Shown: one piece after another, positions 35,001 to 45,070 of the stretch
How the letters are laid out: each line of letters starts with the position of its first letter
Position numbering within the stretch: the first letter of the stretch is position 1
Assembly: GCA_018699955.1 (NCBI GenBank)
Contig: JABISG010000151.1
Span: forward strand, 1-64,000
Direction of reading: 5' to 3'
DNA from: Planctomycetaceae bacterium
Lineage (GTDB): Bacteria > Planctomycetota > Planctomycetia > Planctomycetales > Planctomycetaceae
DNA: 64,000 nucleotides
Notes under the pieces: model-generated
The model's database searches: none
What the model was told of the DNA's origin: nothing
The model's input: only the letters and a program-made list of their open reading frames with translations
Translations under genes and position numbers: made by a program

Positions 35001-38000
35001 TTTGGGATGTCGAAGCTCGGAAAGAACTGACGACGCTTAAAGGCCACACAGGGAGTATTCGCGCCGTTGCGTTCTCGCCTGATCGCAAGACGCTGGCAAG
35101 TGCCAGCGAAGACAAAACGATCAAGTTGTGGGAGGTCAGTTCGGATGGCGACTCCGTAGCTGCCGAACCGCGATCCACCTTGCCCGGTCATAACGGCATG
35201 GTTTGGTGCCTCGCATTTTCACCGGGTGGAAAAACTTTAGCCAGCGGCGGGTTCGACAACGCCGTGAAACTTTGGGACCCGGTCAGCGGTGACCTGCGGA
35301 AGACGTTGCCCGGAAACAGCGACGTTGTCACGTCGTTGGCGTTCGCGCCAGACACCAGCCGACTGATCAGCGGCAGCTACGACAAGACGATCAAAGTGTG
35401 GCAATCACTGTCGCCGCGAATCTCTCCAATTGTGACACTCCGCGAACACGCCAGCGACACGCGGTTTGCGATCTTCTCGCCCGATGGCCGCAAGCTGATC
35501 ACCAGCGGACACGACGAACAAATCATTGTTTGGAACACGACGACGGGGACCATCATCCGTCGTTGGGCGGGATCGGAAGAGTACGACATCTCCAGCGGTG
35601 CGCTAAGCAGTGACGGAAAGCTATTGGCAACCGGCACAACCGGGGATGGATTGGTGCGGATGTGGGATATTAATTCGGGGCGCGAAGTCGGCCGTCTGCC
35701 TGTGCCGCCAAATGAAGAAACGCGAACGATGACATTCTCGCCGGACGGCAAGTTTCTGATCGCCGGAATGCGTCAAAGCATGACAGTCTATGTGTGGGAT
35801 GTTGCGGAACGGGAAGAATTGCACAAGCTGCCGCATCCATTGGGCATCGACGGTGTCGCCGTTTCTCCCGACGGAAAAACATTGGCGACCAGCACTGCCG
35901 ATTTTCGAAAACGCGATCCCGGTGAAGCAAGATTGTTTGATCTCGAAAGCGGCAAGCAGTTGGCCGTGCTGCCAGTTGTCGGAAACGGCGAACGCATTAC
36001 CAAACTGGATTTCAGTCCGGACGGTAAACTGTTGGCGGCCGGCACGTCGCGTGGTTTCGTACGAATTTGGGATGTTAAGGCGCGACAGTTGGTCAAGTCG
36101 CTGCAGCATGCAACGGGAGTTTATCGCGCCGTATTCTTGCCCGACGGCAAGCTGATGGCGACCTGCGAATATGACGGAACCGTCAGTCTGTGGAACCTGT
36201 CATCTTCCAAACGAATCGCAACTTACGCCGGTCACGGCTCACCATCGGCGAAAGACCAACGGAAGAGCAGCTATTGGGTCTCGTCTTCTCCCGACGGGAC
36301 TCTGTTGGCATCGGCCGGCCACGACGGCACAATCCGGTTGTGGCCCACCACTCCGGATTCCGCAGATGAGCTGGTGCGCATTTGGGGTTCCGCATCGCAA
36401 GCTCGCAACGCGCTCGATTTCAACGGCCAGGACCAATACGCGGCCATCCGCAAACTGCGATACGATGGCAGCCACCCAATCACCGTCGAAGTCGTCGTCA
36501 CTCCGCGGACACTGAAACAGTCGACCGTTGTTGGTGATTTTGAACGGGCGGGCATTGGACTGCACGTCAACACCGGCGGATGGAGATTCAACGTCTGGAC
36601 CGGCGACGCGTACCGCGTTGCTGCCTCGGATGGACCGGCCGAAGTGGGTAAGACGGTGCAACTGGCGGCCGTTTACGACGGCAAGACGGTGCGGCTATTT
36701 GTCAACGGAGTGTTGCAGACCCAAACCGCCGATGCACCGGGCGAGTTCAAACCGTCGGGGCTGCCATTCTACGTGGGAGCGAACCCAAGTCCCGGCGGCG
36801 GCGTCAATCGCGGTCGGGGATTCAACGGGCAGGTTCATGCCGTCCGCATCACCAAAGGGACGCGATACACAACCAGCTATCCGCCGCCCGCCATTCTTAG
36901 CACCGACGACGACACGCTGGTCATGTGGAGTTTATCGGAAGGAGCAGGCCGGCTCATTCGCGACGCATCGGGTCAGGGACATCATGGCAGTTTGATCGGC
37001 GGGAAATGGGTGGCGGCTCAACCCACTCTGTTCGAGCCGGTGCGGCAGGAACTGGCAACGTTTTCGGGGCACGCCGATTCGACGCGCTTCGTTCTGTTTT
37101 CGCGCGACGGACGTCGGCTATATTCTGGTGGCAAAGACAAGTTGATCAAAGTCCACGATCTGGACAGCGGTCGTGTGATCCACGAATTTGACCAAGGTGT
37201 CGGAGTGACTTGTGCGGCGTTGTCGCCTGACGGCAAGGCGCTGGCGACGGGAAGTTGGGGCAACAGAATCTGTTTATGGGACACCGCCACCAACGAACAA
37301 CTGGCCAAATTCCAGCGCCCGGAGTCGAGTTCCATTCAGTCGCTCGCGTTTTCGCGTGACGGTAAGGTACTCGTGTCCGGCTGTGGGATGTCGATTCGCA
37401 GGAAGAGTTAAGATCGCTGCCACAGCATCCGCTCGCAATCACCGACGTCGCCGTCTCACCCGACGGAAAACTGTTGGCCACATCGACGGGGGATTACAAG
37501 AAGCCCGAGATGCGCGGCCAGGTCAAGCTCTGGGATTTCGACACCGGCAAGGAACTGGCAGAACTGAACTCCGGCGACGACGCCCAGCTTCATAACATCA
37601 GCTTCAGCCCCGACGGCAAGACGTTGGCTTCGTGCGGAAACAAGCGAAAGTTGTATCTGTGGAACATCGCTGAACGAAAGCTGACGACCACGTTAACGCA
37701 CGATTCCACCAGTTTCACTTCGGCCAAGTTTCTGTCGGATGGGAAGCTGTTGGCCTCGGGACACTACGCCGGCACGCTCATCCTGTGGGACGTGGCAACC
37801 GGCGAGCGAGTGAAGACGCTGGCGGGTCACGAAAAACATCTCACCTCGATCGACAGCTCACCCGACGGCACACTGCTGGCCACCGCCTCCATGAAAGCCG
37901 GCCTCATCAAACTCTGGTCATTGCAGAAAGGCCCCGAACTACTCAGTTTCAAGGCCAGCAGCTATCTCTTCAAACTTGCCGTCTCTCGTGACGGCCGAAA

Positions 38001-38901
38001 TTTGCTGACCGGCGGCAACGAGGGACCTCGGCTGTGGAATTTGGAGAATGGAGCGTTGTTACGCCGCTTTCAGAGCAGCGGGAAATCCCTCGGCGTGGCA
38101 CTTTCGCCCGATGGCAAACAGGCGCTCTCCGGCGGTGACGCTAAAACGCTCTCTCTCTGGGACGTGGAAACCGGCCAGAAGTTGAAGGAATTCAGCGGCC
38201 ATACCAATCACATTCGCAGCGTCGCATTCGCGCCCGATGGTCAAACGGCGTTATCGGCCAGCCTCGACAAACAGGCCATTCTTTGGGATCTGGAATCGGG
38301 CCGCGAACTGCGGCGTTTGACCGGTCACCAAAACCCAATCCAATGGGTCGAATTCTCGCCCAATGGAAAGCTGTGCGTGACCGCCGGTCGTGCGACGACG
38401 CGATTGTGGAACGTCGAAACCGGCCAGGAATTGCAACAGCTTGCGACCAATTCGAAAGAGGGTGCGCTGGTCGGCTGCGCCGTGTTCTCGCCGGATGGCA
38501 ATCAACTGATCACCGCAGCCACCGATGGCATGATGCGGCTCTGGAATGTCACAACCGGCAAGGAAGTCCGCAGCTTCACCGGGGAGAAGGGGCTGCAATC
38601 GGTCGCGTTTTCCGCCGATGGCCGTTTCGCCGTTTCCGGCGGAGACGATCGAACCATTCCGCTGTGGGATTTGCAGAAGTCAAATCCAATCTCTCGAATC
38701 GGAGTACACGGCAACAGTCAGCTTGCAAGAAACGCGGTAAAGTCCATCGCGTTCACACCGGACGGTCGCCGTGTCATCACCGCCGGCGGCGACGGAGTCG
38801 CACGCGTCTGGGACGTTGCATCTTTCCGAGACATGACGACCGCCGCCCGCGTCCATCAATGGGCAACCGCGCCAACACCGGGCGAATCTCAAGAGCCGTA
38901 G
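32024..38901 (+). pseudogene. BlaR1-type M56 peptidase fused to about 35 WD40 blades and a LamG domain; broken by an amber codon and a frameshift
   Basis: From the ATG at 32024, the first 51 codons give a membrane segment ending LVILKLVTPPV, then TAG (32177-32179) where relatives have Trp; the frame continues to 37411. It encodes the M56 zinc site HELSH (about residue 320), the WWHPVVWWARREI and EEECCDSW segments, then WD40 blades from about residue 505. I count 21 blades, a LamG-type domain (36409-37000), then 14 more. At about 37376-37381 the frame shifts inside a blade (DGKVLVSG then RLWDVDSQEEL), probably by a small deletion, and runs to 38901. The intact product would be about 2,290 residues. 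It is preceded by the BlaI repressor. Either the locus has decayed or the two lesions are sequencing errors. Confidence 0.8.
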
Positions 38902-39137
38902 TGCAGAATCACTGAAGCGAACGGGCGAGCCGTCAATCCACATCGCCTGAACACTGTGGCGCTGGGGTGTTGCTGACTGTCGCAACAGACGGTGTTCGCG
39001 AAGATTTGCCGATGCACATAGCCGTTCGGGTCGAGTACAATCGAGCGGCGATGTGGCTCGCGAAGCTCGTCGTTCTCGCTTGCCAACATGGTGAGCGGAT
39101 AGCCGGGATGAATAGAGGTTTGAGAGAAGGGAATATG
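38902..39137. other. intergenic region
   Basis: This 236-bp gap lies between the WD40 gene and the sulfatase. The sulfatase frame is open upstream to 38967 but that part has no signal-peptide logic and no ribosome site. No other feature was recognised. Confidence 0.4.
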
Positions 39138-40520
39138 ATGACGATCTACCGATCGCTTTTTCTGTCTATGGCTTTGATTTCTGTTTGCCTGTCAGCGCCG
39201 GCATCAGCCGTTGCGCGGCCGAATTTGTTGTTCATCATTGCCGACGATTGCACGTTTCGCGACATCGGGTGTTACGGCGGTCAGGCACACACGCCGAATA
39301 TCGACCGGCTGGCCGAACAGGGCATGCGGTTCACGCAGAGTTTTCAGGCGGCCCCCATGTGCTCGCCCACGCGGCATTGCATTTACACCGGCTTGTATCC
39401 GGTCAAAAGCGGCGCGTATCCCAACCACACATTTGCGAAGGATGGCACGAAGAGCATCGTGCATTACCTCAAGCCGTTGGGTTATCGTGTGGCCCTCAGC
39501 GGGAAGACACACATCGCGCCCAAAAAGGTGTTTCCCTTCGAATACTCGGGCAAGCGAAATCCCGACTTCGCCGCGGTCGAAGAACTGTTTGCCGATTCCG
39601 CCAAAGCAGAAACACCCTTCTGTCTGTTCGCCTGCTCGAACGAACCACACAGCCCGTGGGATAAGGGCGATGCATCGCGCTACAGTCAGCAGAGCGTCAA
39701 GTTGCCGCCCTATTTTGTTGATACCGAAGAGACCCGCAGCAACTTCGTCGATTATCTAGCAGAGATCACCTACTTCGACGGACAGGTGGGGCGTTGCCTG
39801 GAACTGCTCGAGAAATACAAGCTGGCCGACAACACGCTGGTCATTGTTACCAGCGAACAGGGATCGAGTTTCCCATTTGCCAAGTGGACCTGTTACGACA
39901 ACGGCCTGCAGAACGCGCTGATTGCCCGTTGGCCCGGACAGATCAAACCCGGAGCGGTGAGCGATGCGATGGTTGAATATGTGGACCTCGTTCCCACATT
40001 CATCGATGCGGCCGGCGGCAAACCGGCAGGCGTTCTCGACGGCAAGAGCTATCTCCCCGTGCTATTGGGGAAAACCGACCGACACAAACAGCACGTCTAC
40101 GCGTTGCACACCACGCGCGGCATTATCAACGGCAACGAGCACTTCGGCATCCGCTCGGTTCGCTCGGGCCGCTTCAAGTACATTCTCAATCTCTCACCGG
40201 AAGAACGATTTCAAAACTTCTGCACGAAAGATCCGGTTTTCAAATCGTGGGAGGCCAAAGCGAAAACCGATGCCGACGCCGCCGACAAAGTCCGCCGCTA
40301 CCGTTACCGGCCGGCCATCGAATTGTTCGACATCACCAATGATCCGTATGAATGGAACAATCTGGCCGGCAAGCCGAAGTACGCGACCGTTCAGAAGGAA
40401 CTGAAGCAGCGTCTCGCCAATTGGATGGCTGCCCAGGGAGACAAAGGTCAGCAGACGGAACTCGAAGCGAAAGAACACCAGACCCGCAACCGCAAGAAGA
40501 AGAAAAAGAAGGGGACTTAG
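39138..40520 (+). CDS. exported formylglycine-dependent sulfatase
   Basis: The product is 460 residues. The start is one of two adjacent ATGs (39135 or 39138) after AGAAGGG. A signal peptide (about 1-26) precedes RPNLLFIIADD, with the metal-binding Asp pair at 36-37. The modification motif is CSPTR (Cys75), to be converted to formylglycine. Further landmarks are YPVKSGAYPNHTF and SEQGSSFPFAKWTCYDNG. It should remove sulfate esters from a polysaccharide or glycan in the periplasm; the specific substrate is unknown. The C-terminus is a run of basic residues. The stop is TAG. It lies 107 bp before an esterase-like gene. Confidence 0.93.
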   Translation: MTIYRSLFLSMALISVCLSAPASAVARPNLLFIIADDCTFRDIGCYGGQAHTPNIDRLAEQGMRFTQSFQAAPMCSPTRHCIYTGLYPVKSGAYPNHTFAKDGTKSIVHYLKPLGYRVALSGKTHIAPKKVFPFEYSGKRNPDFAAVEELFADSAKAETPFCLFACSNEPHSPWDKGDASRYSQQSVKLPPYFVDTEETRSNFVDYLAEITYFDGQVGRCLELLEKYKLADNTLVIVTSEQGSSFPFAKWTCYDNGLQNALIARWPGQIKPGAVSDAMVEYVDLVPTFIDAAGGKPAGVLDGKSYLPVLLGKTDRHKQHVYALHTTRGIINGNEHFGIRSVRSGRFKYILNLSPEERFQNFCTKDPVFKSWEAKAKTDADAADKVRRYRYRPAIELFDITNDPYEWNNLAGKPKYATVQKELKQRLANWMAAQGDKGQQTELEAKEHQTRNRKKKKKKGT

Positions 40521-40627
40521 AACAGCGTGTTTCCCAAATGTCGTCCGGCTGCTGCGCTTGCATCGTGTGGTTCCACCTGAAACGATGACGGAAGAGAGCG
40601 TCCTTCACCACACCGAGAGCAAACACC

Positions 40628-41500
40628 ATGCATCATCTGAAACATTTCGCAGCCGTATTTGGAATCCTGGTTTCTCTGGCCGTTGCGAATGAGTGCAGCG
40701 CTGCCGAAAAGCCGCAGCCGACGCGGACAATCGTCTACAAAACCGTTGGCGATGTCACACTGAAAATGCATTTGTTTGAACCACAGGGTCACAAAGCGAC
40801 CGACAAACGCCCGGCAATCGTCTTCTTCTTTGGTGGCGGCTGGAACGGCGGAACGCCCAAACAGTTTTATCCCCATGGTGCCTACCTCGCGTCGCGGGGC
40901 ATGGTCGCAGCGGCGGCCGAGTACCGAATCAAAAGCAAACATGGAACCAGTCCGTACGAATGCGTTCGCGACGGAAAATCGGCGGTCCGGTTTCTGCGGG
41001 CAAATGCGGGCAAGCTCGGCATCGATCCCGATCGATTGGCGGCCGGCGGTGGTTCGGCCGGCGGACACGTTGCCGCCACGACGGCGACCGTCACAGCATT
41101 CAACCAGAAAGACGAAGACACAACCGTTAGTTGCGTGCCGAATGCGCTTGTACTGTTCAATCCGGTTTACGACAACGGCCCGGACGGCTACGGCCAAAGC
41201 CGGGTGAAAGATCGCTGGCGGGAGTTCTCGCCGATGCACAACATTCGCAAGGGAATCCCGCCGGCCATCGTCTTTCTGGGTACGAATGACAAGCTCATTC
41301 CCGTTTCAACTGGCGAGACATTTCGTAAAAAAATGCGCGAGGTCGGTTCGCGCAGCGAGCTTTTTCTGTACGAAGACCAACCTCACGGTTTTTTCAACTT
41401 CGGCAAGAGCGGCAACAAGTTTTACGTGCAAACCGTAACCGAAATGGACAAGTTCCTCGCTTCACTGGGTTACCTCAAGGGCGACCCCACGGTGAAGTAA
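40628..41500 (+). CDS. exported alpha/beta-hydrolase (esterase-like)
   Basis: The product is 290 residues with a signal peptide ending near CSAAE. The fold landmarks are the oxyanion loop FFFGGGWNGG, the nucleophile elbow GGGSAGGH, the acid in GTNDKLIPV and the histidine in EDQPHGFFN. It resembles the BD-FAE/acetyl-xylan-esterase-like group often found with planctomycete sulfatases. It should cleave an ester on a secreted substrate. It lies 107 bp after the sulfatase and 59 bp before the aldo-keto reductase, so a shared transcript is likely. Confidence 0.9.
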   Translation: MHHLKHFAAVFGILVSLAVANECSAAEKPQPTRTIVYKTVGDVTLKMHLFEPQGHKATDKRPAIVFFFGGGWNGGTPKQFYPHGAYLASRGMVAAAAEYRIKSKHGTSPYECVRDGKSAVRFLRANAGKLGIDPDRLAAGGGSAGGHVAATTATVTAFNQKDEDTTVSCVPNALVLFNPVYDNGPDGYGQSRVKDRWREFSPMHNIRKGIPPAIVFLGTNDKLIPVSTGETFRKKMREVGSRSELFLYEDQPHGFFNFGKSGNKFYVQTVTEMDKFLASLGYLKGDPTVK

Positions 41501-41559
41501 GTCGTTGGCGATTATCCGAGACGATTTTTTCAAGTTGAATTACAGGAAGTACAAAACCG

Positions 41560-42495
41560 ATGGAACGAAACGAAGCCGGAGTGCCGGTTCGTGAATTGGG
41601 TAAGACGGGGCTGAAAGTCTCGATCATCGGTTTTGGTGGCGGACATTACTGCCGCAAGCACCTCGATGAAGCGGCATCGGTGCGGCTGGTGCAGGCGGCC
41701 ATCGATGAAGGCGTCACCTTCATGGACAACGCCTGGGAATACCACGACGGCGAATCGGAACGGCGAATGGGCATTGCGCTGGAAGGCGGCCGTCGCGACA
41801 AGGTTGTGTTGATGACCAAAGTCTGCGGACGTGACCGCAAGACGGCCGAAGAGGACTTGCACGAGAGTTTGCGTCGGCTCAAGACCGACGTGATCGACGT
41901 CTGGCAATTTCACGAAATGAATTACGACAACGATCCCGAATGGGTCTGCGGAAACGGCGGTGCGCTTGAAGCGGCCATCGCAGCGAAAAAGGCCGGCAAG
42001 GTACGCTTCATCGGTTTCACCGGACACAAGAGTCCGCACATTTTGCTGAAGATGTTGGAGCAGGATTTCGAGTGGGACACCTGCCAGATGCCGATCAACG
42101 TGATGGACGCGCACTACCGCAGCTTTCAAAACCAGGTTCTTCCCGAACTGAACCGCCGCGGTATTGGTTGCATCGGCATGAAAAGTCTGGGCGGTGACGG
42201 CCAGATGATCGAAGCCGGCCTGACACCGCAGCAAGCGCGCGGCTATGCGCTGTCGCTTCCCATCAGCACGCTGGTCTGTGGCATCGAATCGATGGAGAAC
42301 CTTGAGCAGGATTTAGACATCGCCCGCAACGTCGTCCCGCTTCCGGAAGCGGAAATGAACGCACTGCGGGAGCAAATCAAAGAGCAGGCAACCGACGGTC
42401 GCAACGAGTGGTTCAAGACCACCCAATACTACGATTCCGCCGGCCACCGCGACCAGCACGGCTTCCCCCCCATCGGCACCGTCGGCCCACGGTAA
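41560..42495 (+). CDS. aldo/keto reductase
   Basis: The product is 311 residues and cytosolic. It begins VRELGKTGLKVSIIGFGGG. The catalytic tetrad is visible as Asp in FMDNAWEYHDG, Tyr in the same block, Lys in LMTKVCG and His in QFHEMN. C-terminal NADP(H)-binding segments include GIGCIGMKSLGGDGQ and STLVCGIESMENLEQDL. It belongs to the planctomycete AKR group near the PLP/oxidoreductase-like members, and the substrate is unknown. It follows the esterase by 59 bp. Confidence 0.92.
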   Translation: MERNEAGVPVRELGKTGLKVSIIGFGGGHYCRKHLDEAASVRLVQAAIDEGVTFMDNAWEYHDGESERRMGIALEGGRRDKVVLMTKVCGRDRKTAEEDLHESLRRLKTDVIDVWQFHEMNYDNDPEWVCGNGGALEAAIAAKKAGKVRFIGFTGHKSPHILLKMLEQDFEWDTCQMPINVMDAHYRSFQNQVLPELNRRGIGCIGMKSLGGDGQMIEAGLTPQQARGYALSLPISTLVCGIESMENLEQDLDIARNVVPLPEAEMNALREQIKEQATDGRNEWFKTTQYYDSAGHRDQHGFPPIGTVGPR

Positions 42496-42609
42496 TCTGC
42501 GTCTTCGCGCAACCGGCTTGCCTCGGGTGTGGGGGCATCGGTGGTGGCGGCCCCCGTTCTCAATTCGCGCGAACGCTGCGCGCTGGTGGGCCATTCGGGA
42601 GACGGGAGC

Positions 42610-43557
42610 ATGCGGCGGATCATTCTCAGGTCGTTTCAAAGTCCGGGCGATGTGTTGATGCTGACGGCGGCCGTCCGCGATTTGCATGCTGCAGCGCCGG
42701 GGCGATTCCAAATCGACGTTCGGACGTCGGGCGAGGAATTGTGGCAGAACAACCCACATCTCACTCCACTTTCCGAAACCGATCCCGTCGTCGAAACGCT
42801 CGACATGCATTACCCGCTGATCAACCAAAGCAATCAGCGGCCCTACCATTTCATACACGGCTTCATGCAGTACCTGGAACAGAAGTTGAGTCTGCGAATT
42901 CCGGTGACGCGGTTTCAGGGCGACGTGCATCTCTCCGATGATGAGCGGCGCTCGCCGTTGCCGTCAGAGTGGAATGTCCCCCAGCGATTCTGGATCATCA
43001 TCGCCGGCGGGAAGTACGACTTCACGGCTAAGTGGTGGAATCCCGATTGCTTTCAGCAGGTGGCCGACCACTTCTGTGGCGACATCAACTTCGTGCAATG
43101 CGGCGAAGCGGGGCATTGGCATCCGCCGCTGGAGGGCGTGACCAATCTCGTCGGCAAAACCAGCCTGCGCGAGTTCGTGCGGTTGATGTATCACGCCGAC
43201 GGCGTTCTCTGCCCGGTGACGATGGCCATGCATTTGGCCGCCGCCGTGGAAACGAAACCGGGCCGACCGAAACACCGCCCCTGCGTCGTCGTCGCCGGCG
43301 GACGTGAGCCGCCCCATTGGGAAGCGTATCCGTTCCACCAATACATCAGCAACGTCGGCACGCTCTCCTGCTGCGAAGACGGCGGCTGTTGGAAATCCCG
43401 CTGCCAACTCGTCGACGACGGCGACGAAAAAGACCGCCGCAACCTCTGCGAACAACCGATCGAAGTCGCTGACGATTTACGAATTCCACGCTGCATGGAC
43501 AGGATCACCCCGCAAGATGTGATTCGCCGGATTGAGATGTGCATGCAGGTAGGGTGA
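42610..43557 (+). CDS. glycosyltransferase family 9-like (heptosyltransferase-like) protein
   Basis: The product is 315 residues from the ATG at 42610 with GGGAGA 7 bp upstream; the frame is open for 27 codons before it. The N-terminus RRIILRSFQSPGDVLMLTAA matches GT9/ADP-heptose transferases, as do the mid-protein KYDFTAKWWNPDCFQQVADHF and GVLCPVTMAMHLAAAVE segments. A Cys cluster (CCEDGGCWKSRC) lies near residue 265. It probably transfers a sugar to a cell-surface glycan, but the donor and acceptor are unknown and a pseudo-enzyme cannot be excluded. Confidence 0.72.
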   Translation: MRRIILRSFQSPGDVLMLTAAVRDLHAAAPGRFQIDVRTSGEELWQNNPHLTPLSETDPVVETLDMHYPLINQSNQRPYHFIHGFMQYLEQKLSLRIPVTRFQGDVHLSDDERRSPLPSEWNVPQRFWIIIAGGKYDFTAKWWNPDCFQQVADHFCGDINFVQCGEAGHWHPPLEGVTNLVGKTSLREFVRLMYHADGVLCPVTMAMHLAAAVETKPGRPKHRPCVVVAGGREPPHWEAYPFHQYISNVGTLSCCEDGGCWKSRCQLVDDGDEKDRRNLCEQPIEVADDLRIPRCMDRITPQDVIRRIEMCMQVG

Positions 43558-43673
43558 TTGCGTGAAATTGTTCGAAACAGTGCTGCAAATCGCGGCCGCC
43601 TGTGCAACAATGTCCAAATGCACTTTCGCTGTACGAATCTGTGGCGTCTTAGCCAAGTCATGTGGAGCATACC

Positions 43674-45017
43674 ATGTTCTTTCTCCGCCCCGTTCTTGCT
43701 TCTGCTCTTGTTCCACTTCTCGCCATCGGCTGTTCGCAGGACTCCATATCCAATCAGTCTCCGGATGGAAAGAAGCAGATGTCGTCGGCAATCATCGCGG
43801 ACTCGCAAGAGGAAGAGATTGAGTACCCAGCGCTCGACTATCCATCCCGAGGCCCGCTGACGGAGGTTGAACAGTCTGCCCTAAAAGTATTTGCCGATCA
43901 AGAAGGCGGCGCGTCTCAAACGTATAACTTCGCTGACCTGCCAAACGAATTGTACTTTAGCGTTCATCTTTCAGAACTCAGCGGCGACGAATTGACGCCG
44001 CTTTCGAAATTGACGCGGCTGACCGACCTTTATCTCGGCTCAAAAGAGAACACCGACTCAGCCCTGGCCCACTTGGCACCGCTGATCTTTCTCAACGACC
44101 TTACCATACATCAACACTATGGAGGAGGTGGTTCCGGTGTCATTGAGGTCAGCGATAAGGGACTCACGCATCTGGCAGATATGAAGACACTCCTCCGACT
44201 GACAATCCGAAACGCCAGCATCACCGGGCCGGGCATACGACATATCGCCGGAAGCGCCAAACTGGTGAGTGTCGATCTTTCTCACAACATGATTACCGAC
44301 GCTGGCCTTCCACATCTAGGGACGCTTCCTCATTTGCAGATTCTCAAATTGAAGGAAAACCAGATCACCGGTTCACAACTCGCCAAACTGAGTCAGGCCA
44401 AGCGGTTGATGGAACTAGATCTCAGCAAAAACCAGCTGGATGCAAACCACCTTGCGGCTCTTGAGAAGTTTGGCCGCCTGCACACTTTGAATTTGGGCCA
44501 AACCGGGTTGAATGGTAGAGGGCTGGAGGTGTTGGCTTCGATCCCGAAGTTAAAGAATCTTGACTTGTTGGCGCAGAGGGCCACCGCCTCTCAATATGGC
44601 GCGTTGGCGAATGCGCGACGATTACAGGTTCTTGACCTGGAATCATCGGACATTAACGACGCGGGCCTGCGAGCCTTGGCAAACTCAAAGACGTTGAAAA
44701 CACTTTCTGTTGCACACACCGGTGTGACCGACGCCGGAATTAAACACTTGGTCAAGGTGAAATCACTGCGGCACCTCGATCTTGGCAGCACGGCGGTGAC
44801 GAACAGGACGGTCAAGACACTGCAATCGCTCCCCAACCTAAAGACTCTCGAACTTACTAACACACAAGTCGATGACGCAGCAATTCCAGACCTGATCAAA
44901 CTGAAATCACTTCAGTTGTTAATCCTCCACGGTTTGGAAACGAAAATCACCGAAGAAGGTGCCAAGAAACTTCGTCAATCACGACCTCGGATAACAATTA
45001 GGGCTACCCGCTTCTAA
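43674..45017 (+). CDS. leucine-rich-repeat lipoprotein
   Basis: The product is 447 residues from the ATG at 43674, with GGAG 6 bp upstream; a GTG four codons earlier is less likely. The signal peptide ends in LLAIGC (Cys20), a lipobox. About ten cysteine-free LRR units of the type LVSVDLSHNMITDAGLPHLG and LRVLDLESSDINDAGLRALA fill residues 80-445. It should be membrane-anchored and exposed to the periplasm or surface. LRR proteins bind other proteins; the partner is unknown. It stands alone. Confidence 0.88.
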   Translation: MFFLRPVLASALVPLLAIGCSQDSISNQSPDGKKQMSSAIIADSQEEEIEYPALDYPSRGPLTEVEQSALKVFADQEGGASQTYNFADLPNELYFSVHLSELSGDELTPLSKLTRLTDLYLGSKENTDSALAHLAPLIFLNDLTIHQHYGGGGSGVIEVSDKGLTHLADMKTLLRLTIRNASITGPGIRHIAGSAKLVSVDLSHNMITDAGLPHLGTLPHLQILKLKENQITGSQLAKLSQAKRLMELDLSKNQLDANHLAALEKFGRLHTLNLGQTGLNGRGLEVLASIPKLKNLDLLAQRATASQYGALANARRLQVLDLESSDINDAGLRALANSKTLKTLSVAHTGVTDAGIKHLVKVKSLRHLDLGSTAVTNRTVKTLQSLPNLKTLELTNTQVDDAAIPDLIKLKSLQLLILHGLETKITEEGAKKLRQSRPRITIRATRF

Positions 45018-45070
45018 ACCGCCGCGTGCCTCTGCACCACCTCGTCATTTCTACTTCTCCAGCCGACCCG

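Noticed and set aside
33500..37400. WD40 repeats as a DNA-level tandem repeat or recombination array
   Set aside because: Blades share protein motifs but the DNA copies are diverged, so it is a coding repeat rather than a recent tandem expansion.
43562..43860. Short plus-strand frames before the LRR lipoprotein
   Set aside because: They overlap the LRR gene out of frame and lack any ribosome site or domain.
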